A stretch of 64,000 nucleotides of DNA from Litorilinea aerophila. Its GTDB lineage: Bacteria; Chloroflexota; Anaerolineae; Caldilineales; Caldilineaceae. The first letter of the stretch is position 1, and every line of letters begins with the position of its first letter. The notes beneath the pieces are model-generated. The model did no database searches, was not told the DNA's origin, and was given only the letters and a program-made list of their open reading frames with translations. The position numbers were made by a program, and so were the translations under genes. The stretch covers positions 1 through 64,000 of the forward strand of contig NZ_VIGC02000001.1 of the NCBI RefSeq assembly GCF_006569185.2, read 5' to 3'. Positions 45,268 through 53,511 of this stretch are shown here, piece after piece.

Positions 45268-47757
45268 GTGAATGGACCCATGTCAACCCGTCAAAAAGCC
45301 CTTGCCTCCCTGCTGCTCTTCCTCTGCCTCTGGCTGCCCCGAAGCCTTCAATTGGATCACTTCGTCGCGGTGGACGAGCGTTCCTGGCTGACCCGGGCCG
45401 GCAACTTCTACCTGGCCTTGAGTCGGGGCGATTGGGCCGGCACCTACCAGCGCTACCACCCCGGCGTCACCACCATGTGGCTGGGAATGGCCGGCTACCT
45501 CTGGCGCTATCCAGACTACGCGGCGGAGGCGCCCGAACAGATCGAGAGCATGAGCGAAGGGGTGGAGGACTTCCTGCGTGCCCACGGCCGGGACCCCATG
45601 GCGCTGCTGGCGGCAGGCCGCCTGGCCGTGGTGACCGTCATTGCCCTGGCGCTGGTGGTAGCCTTCTGGCTGGCCGTGGATCTGGTGGGCCTGGCGACCG
45701 CGGCGGTGGGCTTTCTGCTCATCGCCCTGGAACCCTTCTTCCTGGGCCTCTCCCGCATGCTCCACGTGGACGGGCTGAGCAGCACCTTTATGTTCCTTTC
45801 CCTGCTGGCTTTTCTCCGCTATCAACAGCGGGGGAGACGGGGCGACCTGATCCTCTCCGGCGTGGTGGCCGGCCTGGCCTGGCTGACCAAATCGCCGGCA
45901 TTTTTCCTGATCCCGTTTGTGGGCCTGTTGGCCCTGACCCAGGCTGCCCGGGAGCGATTTCGCCTCCCTGTGCTCCGGAAACTGGCCATGGAGCTGGGCA
46001 TCTGGGGGGGACTGGGCGTGGGCGTCTTCTTTCTCCTGTGGCCGGCCATGTGGGTTCAGCCCCTGGCCGCCATCCGAGACATCTTGAGCGCCGCCGGGGA
46101 GTCGGCCGCCGAGGGGCATAGCAAAGCCATCTACTTCAACGGTCGCGTCATCGACGGCGATCCGGGGCCCCTCTTCTATCCCCTGACCTACCTGTGGCGG
46201 ACCACACCGGTCGTCATGATAGGCCTGATCCTGGCCCTATGGACGGCTGTGCGTCGCGAGCCTGCTGGGCGCAGTCCTTTCGCTGTTCCTGGGCGCCGGC
46301 GCACGGCGGGGCTGCTGGCCCTCTACGTGCTGGCCTTCACCGCCTTCATGACCCTGGGCTCCAAAAAATTCCCCCGCTACCTGATCCCGGCCTACCTGCC
46401 CCTGGACCTGCTGGCGGCCCTGGGATGGGTGGGGCTGGCTGCCTGGCTTCAGGAGCGGCTGCCCACGATCCGTCGCCGATGGATCGCCGCAGGCCTGCCG
46501 GCGCTGGCCGTGGCCCTGCAGGCAGCCCTGGCCCTGCCCCACTTCCCCTACTATTTCACCTACTACAACCCGCTGTTGGGCGGCAGCGCCAAAGCGCCGG
46601 AAGTGATGATGATCGGGCTGGGGGAAGGATTGGACCAGGCGGCCCGCTACCTGATGGAGAAGCCCCAGGCCGAACGGCTCACGGTGGCCTCGTGGTACCG
46701 GGGCGGCTCCTTCTCCTACATCTTCCCGTACCGCAGCGTGGATATCGAAGAGTTCTACCGGGCTGACTATGCGGTACTCTACGCCCACCAGTGGCAGCGC
46801 CAGGTGCCGGACAGACGCCTGCTGGACTACTTCGCCGGCCTGCCGCCGGAACGGGTCATCACCCTGCACGGCACCGAGTATGTGCGCATCTACAACCTGC
46901 ACACCGTGCCGCCGCCGACCTACTTCACCGACTGGGGCCATGCCATCCGCCTGGTGGACCATGAAATTCTGGAAGGGCCGGTTCAACCGGGCCAGGACTT
47001 TGTGGTCCGCCTGCGTCTCTACACCCTGGCCCCCCTGGCCGAGAATCTAAGCGTGGTGGTGCGCCTGGTGGATCAGGCCGGCAACGAGGTGGCCCGCAGC
47101 GAAGGCTGGCCCTACGGTTCGCCCACCTCCACCTGGCAGTCGGGCGAGGTCTACGTGGATGGGCACAAATTCCGCCTGCCGGATGAGGCCCCCCCCGGCT
47201 ACTACCGGATCGAGGTGGCCTTCTACGAGCCGGACAGCCAGGAGCTGTTGACGCCCACGGTGGCGGGCACGGACACACCCCGCCCCACTTTTCTGCCCAT
47301 CGACTACCTGTCCGTGGGGAAACTTCCCTACAGCCCCACCCTCATGCTGCGTCCGCCCGCCGATTTGGGCGAGACCATCCGCCTGGTGGGCGCCGACGTG
47401 GAAGGGCCGGAGACGCCCGCGCCAGGAACCAGCCTGAAGGTGGTCCTCTTCTGGAAGCAACGTTCCTACAACCAGGTAGACTACACCGTGTTCATCCATT
47501 TGATTGGGCCCGACGGCCAGACGGTGGCCCAGTTCGACAGCCAGCCCCTGGGGGGCTTTGTCCCCACCAGCCTGTGGCACGACGGTGAAATCATCATCGA
47601 TCCCCACGTCATCCAGATCCCGGCCGACGCCCCCTCCGGCCCGTACCACCTGCGCCTGGGCCTGTACGAACTGGCGACGCTCCAGCGGCTGCCCGTCCGC
47701 ATGGGGGACGAGCCTCGCGGCGATTCGGTAGACCTGGTGACCTTCATGGTGCAGTAA
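45268..47757 (+). CDS. GT-C membrane glycosyltransferase with two beta modules
   Basis: 829 residues from GTG 45268 (GGGAGG about 13 nt upstream); ATG 45280 is the alternative. Motifs VAVDERSWLTRAGNFYLAL near residue 30, RYHPGVTTMWLG, GSKKFPRYLIPAYLPLDLLA and PYYFTYYNPLLGGSAKAPEVM match the two preceding paralogues. The C-terminal half of the extracytoplasmic part carries two beta-sandwich modules (WGHAIRLVDHEILEG...; ETIRLVGADVEGPE... DYTVFIHLIGPDGQ). The short loop before WPAMWV shows the ancestral state without an inserted element. Confidence 0.87.
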   Translation: MNGPMSTRQKALASLLLFLCLWLPRSLQLDHFVAVDERSWLTRAGNFYLALSRGDWAGTYQRYHPGVTTMWLGMAGYLWRYPDYAAEAPEQIESMSEGVEDFLRAHGRDPMALLAAGRLAVVTVIALALVVAFWLAVDLVGLATAAVGFLLIALEPFFLGLSRMLHVDGLSSTFMFLSLLAFLRYQQRGRRGDLILSGVVAGLAWLTKSPAFFLIPFVGLLALTQAARERFRLPVLRKLAMELGIWGGLGVGVFFLLWPAMWVQPLAAIRDILSAAGESAAEGHSKAIYFNGRVIDGDPGPLFYPLTYLWRTTPVVMIGLILALWTAVRREPAGRSPFAVPGRRRTAGLLALYVLAFTAFMTLGSKKFPRYLIPAYLPLDLLAALGWVGLAAWLQERLPTIRRRWIAAGLPALAVALQAALALPHFPYYFTYYNPLLGGSAKAPEVMMIGLGEGLDQAARYLMEKPQAERLTVASWYRGGSFSYIFPYRSVDIEEFYRADYAVLYAHQWQRQVPDRRLLDYFAGLPPERVITLHGTEYVRIYNLHTVPPPTYFTDWGHAIRLVDHEILEGPVQPGQDFVVRLRLYTLAPLAENLSVVVRLVDQAGNEVARSEGWPYGSPTSTWQSGEVYVDGHKFRLPDEAPPGYYRIEVAFYEPDSQELLTPTVAGTDTPRPTFLPIDYLSVGKLPYSPTLMLRPPADLGETIRLVGADVEGPETPAPGTSLKVVLFWKQRSYNQVDYTVFIHLIGPDGQTVAQFDSQPLGGFVPTSLWHDGEIIIDPHVIQIPADAPSGPYHLRLGLYELATLQRLPVRMGDEPRGDSVDLVTFMVQ

Positions 47758-47804
47758 AAACAGCCACGCCGGCCGCTCATCCGGCCTGGGAAAGATGGTG
47801 TCCG

Positions 47805-50561
47805 ATGCGTCCTTCATGGTTCAGCCCCACACGCCCCACAGCAGCCGGACGTGTCCGCCTTCGTTGGCCTGATGCCTGGCTGCCCTGGCTCATTGCCCTG
47901 CCCATCGCGTGGGCCCTCTGGCCTGGCGGCCTGCCCAACACAGCCGACGGCCGGGTCCACTTCATCCGTGCCGCCGAGATGATCCACACCTGGCAGGATG
48001 GGGTATGGCTTCCCCGCTGGGCAGAGAATCTGGGCTTCGGCCTGGGCATTCCCCTTTTCGTCTACGCGCCGCCCCTGCCCTACTTCCTGACCGGCCTCCT
48101 CCACCTGGCCGGGCTGGACCTGGAAACGGCCTTCAAGGGGACCTGGCTGCTGGGTCTGTGGACAGGCACGGCCGGCGCCTACCACCTGGGCCGCAGCCGG
48201 TTGGGCTGGCGGGCAGGCGTGGTGGCGGCAACGGCCTTCGCCTACGCCCCCATCCAGCTGCGGGAGCTCTTCATCCAGGGGAACCAGGCCCAATACCTGG
48301 CGTGGGCCTTTGCGCCGTGGGCCGCCTGGAGCCTGATCCGGATCTTTGAGACGGGGCGCAGACGGTACGCCCTCACCCTGGCGCTGGCCCTGACCGGAAC
48401 CCTGCTGAGCCACAACGCCGCTGCCCTCCTGGCCATGGGCATGGTGGCTGTTTTGGGCCTGACCCTCAGTGGGGTCACCCGCTCCCTGCGGGGCCTCTGG
48501 CTCAGCGTGGGGGGCAGCGTCCTGGGGCTGCTCCTCAGCGCCTGGTTCTGGGTGCCCGCCCTGTTGGAGGGCCAGTATGTGCACCTGGACAAGATCGTGG
48601 CCAGCGATTTTCGCCAACGCTTCATCCCACTGGAGGAGCTGGTGGCCCTTTCCCCCCCGCTGGACACCGGCGCCATCAACCCCTACTTTCCCCTGACCCT
48701 GGGCGCGGTGCAGGTGTGGATGGCTGCGCTGGGCGCCGGTGTGTTGCTCGCGTGGGGGGTGGGGCGGCTGCTTCGGCCGGGCTCCTCCTGGACGGGCATC
48801 CGCCTGGAGAAGCTGGACGGGGGAAGCGGCCTCTTTTTTGTGGCCTTCAGCCTCTTCTGTGGCTTCATGGCCCTGGCCTGGTCCGAACCCCTCTGGGATC
48901 TCCTGCCCTTCTTGGAGTTCTTCGAATGGCCCTTCCGCTGGCACGGCTTTACCGCCCTGGGCCTGAGCTGGCTCTGTGGCCTTGCCCTGGTCGGGTGGAG
49001 CCGCCTCCTGCGCCTACCGGCTGCGGCCATCGAAGGCGCTACCATGCTGTGCGTGCTGCTGCTCATGGGCTCGGCGCTGGTCAACCTGTACCCCCACAAA
49101 CTGGCACCCAATCGCCAGGAAGTGACCCCGGCGGATGTGGTGCGTTTTGAGGTCCGCACCGGGGCCGTGGGTACCACCAGCCTGGGCGAATTCAACCCCA
49201 TCTGGATCGAAGGGGCGTTGCAGGACTCTCCCCTGGTCCAGGACTACCTGGCCGGCAGGCCGGTGGACCGACTGGCCGGTGCGTTGCCGGACGGCGCGGA
49301 GGGCGAGCAGCTCTTGAACCGGGCCCAGGAGCACCGCTTCCGGCTTCGCCTGCCCCAACCGGCGACGGTGACCCTGCAACTGCTTTACTTTCCCGGCTGG
49401 GTAGCCTGGGTGGACGGCGAGCCGGTGGCGGTGCGGCCCCAGCCGGGCACAGGTCTGCTGGCCGTGGAGGTGCCGGCTGGCGAACACGAGCTGTGGCTTC
49501 GCTTCATCGACACGCCCCTGCGCTGGATGGCCGATCTGGCCTCAGCCGCGGCCTGGCTGCTGCTGGCGTTCTGGGTGGGCCTGGCGCTGATGCAACGCCG
49601 GCCCCTGAGCTGGCCCCGACGTCGGCTCCAGATCCAGGGTCCCACCTGGGGACAGGTGGCGTCCCTTTTGGGCTGTGTGCTGCTCATCCTGGGGGTGCGG
49701 GCGGCTTTCCCAGACCGCTTCCGCCTGGAATCTCCGCCGGACCAGGCCCTGCCTGCCTCCCGTCCCCTGCGTGCAGACTTCGAAGATCAGATCCGGCTGC
49801 TGGGCGTTGACCCGGCGCCAGAGACGGCCTGGCCGGGGGAAGCCATCTCCCTGGTCGCCTACTGGCGGGCCTTGCAGCCCCTGGAGACCGACTATGCCGT
49901 CTACCTCCACCTGGACGCTCCCGACGGCCAGACGGTGGCCACGACGGATCTGCGCCATCCGGGCGACATTCCCACCAGCGACTGGGCCACGGGCCTCTAC
50001 GTCCGCAGCCCCTTTCGTCTGGCCATCCCCGCCGAGGCCTGGCCCATTCGCTATGACCTGCACCTGGGCGTCTACGATCCCGTGCAGGGCCGCAACCTGG
50101 CCGCCTCCCCTGGCAGCCAATGGGGCGCGTCGGTAGGCCAGCTGTGGGTGATGCCGGCCCATGGCTCCGAACCGTCGGCCGGCCTCTGGGCCCGCTTCGG
50201 CGAGGCCATCCAGCTGGTGGATGTGAAATATGATCTGGAACTGTCGGCCCTGGTCCTGTACTGGCGCCGGGAAGGACCGGTGCCGGATGGCCTCAGCATC
50301 TTCGTGCACCTGCTTGACGATCAGGGGGTGGTCCTGGGGCAGGCAGACGGTGTGCCCTACCAGAACCTCTACCCGCCCGATGCCTGGTGGCCCGGCCAGG
50401 TGGTCGAGGATGTGCGCGCCCTGCCCCATGTGGACGTGGCCCGCACGGCGGCCATCGCCCTGGGCGTGTACGAATTGGGCTCCGGACGCCGCTGGCCGGC
50501 GGTGGATAGCCAGGGGCAGCCCCTGGCCGATGACGCGCTGTTGGTGCGGATCCATCCATGA
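47805..50561 (+). CDS. Large polytopic membrane protein, YfhO/GT-C-like, with beta modules
   Basis: 918 residues. About twelve helices; the first extracytoplasmic loop NTADGRVHFIRAAEMIHTWQDG is Asp/Arg-rich like GT-C catalytic loops, but the family differs from its neighbours and recalls 6-pyruvoyl-tetrahydropterin-synthase-related or YfhO-like membrane proteins. A soluble domain with VTLQLLYFPGWVAWVDGEPV (YfhO-type ending), two more helices and then two beta-sandwich modules (DQIRLLGVDPAPETAWPGEA; EAIQLVDVKYDLELSALVLY) follow. The modules are clearly shared with the neighbours, linking it to the same pathway. The stop overlaps the next ATG. Confidence 0.8.
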   Translation: MRPSWFSPTRPTAAGRVRLRWPDAWLPWLIALPIAWALWPGGLPNTADGRVHFIRAAEMIHTWQDGVWLPRWAENLGFGLGIPLFVYAPPLPYFLTGLLHLAGLDLETAFKGTWLLGLWTGTAGAYHLGRSRLGWRAGVVAATAFAYAPIQLRELFIQGNQAQYLAWAFAPWAAWSLIRIFETGRRRYALTLALALTGTLLSHNAAALLAMGMVAVLGLTLSGVTRSLRGLWLSVGGSVLGLLLSAWFWVPALLEGQYVHLDKIVASDFRQRFIPLEELVALSPPLDTGAINPYFPLTLGAVQVWMAALGAGVLLAWGVGRLLRPGSSWTGIRLEKLDGGSGLFFVAFSLFCGFMALAWSEPLWDLLPFLEFFEWPFRWHGFTALGLSWLCGLALVGWSRLLRLPAAAIEGATMLCVLLLMGSALVNLYPHKLAPNRQEVTPADVVRFEVRTGAVGTTSLGEFNPIWIEGALQDSPLVQDYLAGRPVDRLAGALPDGAEGEQLLNRAQEHRFRLRLPQPATVTLQLLYFPGWVAWVDGEPVAVRPQPGTGLLAVEVPAGEHELWLRFIDTPLRWMADLASAAAWLLLAFWVGLALMQRRPLSWPRRRLQIQGPTWGQVASLLGCVLLILGVRAAFPDRFRLESPPDQALPASRPLRADFEDQIRLLGVDPAPETAWPGEAISLVAYWRALQPLETDYAVYLHLDAPDGQTVATTDLRHPGDIPTSDWATGLYVRSPFRLAIPAEAWPIRYDLHLGVYDPVQGRNLAASPGSQWGASVGQLWVMPAHGSEPSAGLWARFGEAIQLVDVKYDLELSALVLYWRREGPVPDGLSIFVHLLDDQGVVLGQADGVPYQNLYPPDAWWPGQVVEDVRALPHVDVARTAAIALGVYELGSGRRWPAVDSQGQPLADDALLVRIHP

Positions 50562-53185
50562 TGAAGAGCCACGAACCTTCGACCCTGAATCGTTTCCGGG
50601 GCAGCGCCTTTGTCACGCTCCTGTTGGGCATCCAGCTGATGACGGTGGTCATCCGCCATGGGTGGCTCAGCGACGACGCCTACATCACCTTCCGCACCGC
50701 CTACAACTGGATCCACGGCTTCGGCCCGGTCTGGAATGTGGGCGAGCGGGTCCAGTCCTACACCCACCCCTTGTGGCTTCTGCTGCTGACGCCGGCCTTT
50801 GGCCTGACGGGCGAAGTCTACTACACCACCCTGGCCCTCTCCCTGGGGCTAACCCTGGCCACGGCCTGGGCCGTGGTGCGCTGGGCCGGTGAACGCGCCA
50901 CCCCAGTAAATCCCGGCAGAAATTCAGCGGCATTCCCTCTGGTGGAAACTATCGGCGAATTTCGGCCGTGGTATTTACGCCAGCCTGTACTGGCCTGGCT
51001 GCTCCTGCTGGCATTGAGTCTGTCCAAGGCGTTTGTGGAATATTCTACCTCGGGCCTGGAGAACCCCCTCACCCACCTGCTGCTGGCCCTGTTCATGGGC
51101 CTGGCGCTCCGGCCTCAACTCAGCCGGAAACGCCTTTTCCTCCTCTCCCTGCTGGCCGGGCTGGGCGTCCTCAACCGGATGGATACCCTGCTCCTCTTCG
51201 GGCCGCCCCTGCTCTACGCGTGGTGGCGTGGCACGTCAGCCGGGGCCCCCGGCCGAGGGCGTCTGGGCGATCTGCTGGCTGTGGCCGCGGGCTTCCTGCC
51301 CTGGCTGGCGTGGGAAGGCTTCGCCCTGGCCTACTACGGCTTCCTCTTTCCCAACACCGCCTACGCCAAGCTCAACACCGGCATCGGCCAGGGGGAGCTG
51401 ACGCACCAGGGACTGCTCTACCTGCTAAACGCCCTGGCCACCGATCCGGTGACCGTGGCCGTGATCCTGTCGGGGCTCCTGTTGAGCCTGGGGAGCCGGC
51501 GGCCTGCCCTGCGCTGGTCGGGCGTCGCCCTGGCCCTCTACCTGGCCTATGTGGTGCGCATTGGCGGAGACTTCATGGCCGGCCGTTTCCTCTCGGCCCC
51601 CTTCCTCATGGCCCTGTTGCTCCTGGCGGAGCAGGTAGCCCACCTGCCCCGGCGCTTTCTCCTGGCCGGCGCAGCCGTGCTGGTGGCCATGGCCCTGGCC
51701 AACCCGTCCCAATCGCCCCTGCTGGCCATCTTCGGCGCCGACTCCAACCCGGCCCAGGTCAGCGAAAGCGGCATCGTGGACGAGCGGCGCTACTACCTGG
51801 GCCAGACGGGGCTGCTGGCGGCCACGCGTGGGAACCGGCTGCCGGAGCGTGGGATCGTCCAGGGGGTCACCGACCCGGTGTTGCGGGTGGACTGTGGCGG
51901 CATCGGGCTGCGGGGGTTCACGGCCAGCCCCTTCACCCACGTGGTGGATAGCTGCGGCCTGACCGATCCCCTGCTGGCCCGGCTGCCGGCCGCGTACACG
52001 CCGGGCTGGCGCATCGGCCACTTCGAACGCACCATCCCGGAGGGCTACCTGGGCTCCCTGCGCACCGGCCGTAACCTCCTCACCGACCCGGGCCTGGCCG
52101 CGTATTACGACCGGCTGCGGCTGGTCACCCAGGGGCCCATCTTCAGCCCGGCGCGGTGGGCCGAGATCTGGCGCTTCCAGACCGGGCAGAACCAGGCGCT
52201 CATCGACTGGGAGCGCTACCGCTATCCCGATCTGCTCACCCTGGCAGTGGATCAGGTGTCCCGTCGCCTGCCGGGCGGCGAACGGCCGGGCGAGCCTCGC
52301 CCCCTGGGAGCCAGCGGCATCGCCCTGACCACGGAGGAGCCGGTCCACGCCACCACGGTGCTCATGGGCATCGACTGCCAGGCGGTGCTGCTCCGCTACA
52401 CCGACGGCACCGGCCAGAGCCAACTGCAGCGGGTGAACACGCCCACCCTGCAATTCGGGGTGGAGAAGCTGATGGCAGTCCCCGTGCCGGAGCCGGTGCG
52501 CGCCGCCGGCATCCGGCGGATCCACCTTCTGCCCGTCTCCTGCCGGGGTCCTGCCTTGCGCTGGCTGGATCTGGTGGCCGAGGATGGCAGCCGGCCCCTG
52601 GCGCTGGAGCAGGTGCTGGATCTCTACTTCTTCACCTATTATCGGAATGTGGAGGCGACGCGCGGGGAGCGGCTGGCCGCGTTGGAAGCCCGATTGCAGG
52701 CTTTCCCGGCCACAAGCTGGGAGGAGGTACCTGTCCGCAAGTTGGTGGCGCTGCTGGGCATCCCCGTGCCCACCATCCAGGCCCTGACCCTGGCCCATCT
52801 GCCCACGGCGGATCTATTGGGCGTGCCAGGCCAGGATCCGGCGCTGCGTTACCTGGGCCATGGCGTGGACGGCGAGGAGGAAGGGCTGGAGGTGGACCTG
52901 TACTTCGAAGTGTTGAACCGGCCGCCTTTTCCCGTGCGGCTGCGCCTGGAGGCTGCTTCCCCGGGCGAACCGCCCCAGGTCATAGCGACCCCGGAAGCGG
53001 CCGAGGAGGCGGGCCAGTGGGAGCCGGGCATAATCCAGAAGATGTCCGCAGATCTGGCCCTGCCGGATGGGACCTACGTCCTCACCCTGTGTAGCGAAGC
53101 CCGGGAAGGCGAAGCAACACCCGTGTTCGCAGCGGCGTCCGGCCCGTGTGTGCCACTGGGCACCTACCCGGTGCCACTCCCCTGA
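50558..53185 (+). CDS. AftB-like GT-C glycosyltransferase carrying an in-frame palindromic element
   Basis: 875 residues. The N-terminal loop LSDDAYITFRTAYNWIHGFG and NVGERVQSYTHPLWLLLL match arabinofuranosyltransferase-like (AftB-type) GT-C enzymes: a DDAYI motif and the GERV-x-x-YTHPLW phrase. Residues about 116-145 (TPVNPGRNSAAFPLVETIGE...) are encoded by palindromic element copy 5 and sit in the loop before the helix PVLAWLLLLALSLSKAF. The C-terminal 400 residues are soluble and include a long region lacking the standard module. Sugar specificity is not determinable. Confidence 0.85.
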   Translation: MMKSHEPSTLNRFRGSAFVTLLLGIQLMTVVIRHGWLSDDAYITFRTAYNWIHGFGPVWNVGERVQSYTHPLWLLLLTPAFGLTGEVYYTTLALSLGLTLATAWAVVRWAGERATPVNPGRNSAAFPLVETIGEFRPWYLRQPVLAWLLLLALSLSKAFVEYSTSGLENPLTHLLLALFMGLALRPQLSRKRLFLLSLLAGLGVLNRMDTLLLFGPPLLYAWWRGTSAGAPGRGRLGDLLAVAAGFLPWLAWEGFALAYYGFLFPNTAYAKLNTGIGQGELTHQGLLYLLNALATDPVTVAVILSGLLLSLGSRRPALRWSGVALALYLAYVVRIGGDFMAGRFLSAPFLMALLLLAEQVAHLPRRFLLAGAAVLVAMALANPSQSPLLAIFGADSNPAQVSESGIVDERRYYLGQTGLLAATRGNRLPERGIVQGVTDPVLRVDCGGIGLRGFTASPFTHVVDSCGLTDPLLARLPAAYTPGWRIGHFERTIPEGYLGSLRTGRNLLTDPGLAAYYDRLRLVTQGPIFSPARWAEIWRFQTGQNQALIDWERYRYPDLLTLAVDQVSRRLPGGERPGEPRPLGASGIALTTEEPVHATTVLMGIDCQAVLLRYTDGTGQSQLQRVNTPTLQFGVEKLMAVPVPEPVRAAGIRRIHLLPVSCRGPALRWLDLVAEDGSRPLALEQVLDLYFFTYYRNVEATRGERLAALEARLQAFPATSWEEVPVRKLVALLGIPVPTIQALTLAHLPTADLLGVPGQDPALRYLGHGVDGEEEGLEVDLYFEVLNRPPFPVRLRLEAASPGEPPQVIATPEAAEEAGQWEPGIIQKMSADLALPDGTYVLTLCSEAREGEATPVFAAASGPCVPLGTYPVPLP
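50905..50991 (+). repeat. Interspersed palindromic element, copy 5, inside a coding region
   Basis: AGTAAATCCCGGCAGAAATT on the left, AATTTCGGCCGTGGTATTTA CGCCAGCC on the right, CCCTCTGGTGGAAACTATCG in the core. It is read in a different frame and orientation from copy 3, yet it too is free of stops. 87 bp, a multiple of three. Confidence 0.9.
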
Positions 53186-53211
53186 GGTGGTAACCAGCGC
53201 CCTGTCGCGCA

Positions 53212-53294
53212 GGGATGATGCTCCTGCAAAAAGTTTTTTTTTAACGCAAAGGCGCAAAGGCGTAAAGGCGTAAAGGCGCAAAGAAACCCAGGAG
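53212..53294 (+). repeat. Dispersed repeat with GGCGCAAAG/GGCGTAAAG array
   Basis: GGATGATGCTCCTGCAAAAA, a T-run, then AACGCAAAGGCGCAAAGG and GGCGTAAAG units ending GAAACCCAGGAGAG. Same order as 29885-29962. With palindromic copy 6 it fills the 53186-53509 gap, which has no gene. The T-run may also help terminate the converging operons. Confidence 0.8.
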
Positions 53295-53424
53295 AGAATG
53301 GATGCGGGACCTACGGCGCGGACGCACCATTCCGCAGGTTCAGTCTCCCGGTCGGACAGACGTGCCAGAGCTCCCAGCGCCCCGCCACGCAAGGATGGGA
53401 AATCGAGGCATCTCGAAGGCCGCC

Positions 53425-53511
53425 AGTAAATCCCGGCAGGAATTCGCCGATGGTATCCAGCAGAGGGGGTGCCGCCGAATTTCTGCCGTGGTATTTACGC
53501 CAGAGTGTACT
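53425..53511 (+). repeat. Interspersed palindromic element, copy 6, abutting a stop codon
   Basis: AGTAAATCCCGGCAGGAATT ... GAATTTCTGCCGTGGTATTT ACGCCAGAGTGTACT. Its right end overlaps the stop codon (53510-53512) of the minus-strand glycosyltransferase, so the element forms the exact downstream edge of that gene. Confidence 0.9.

Noticed and set aside
53212-53294. Phase-variable coding repeat
   Set aside because: The GGCGCAAAG array is intergenic between converging genes and not part of any supported reading frame.
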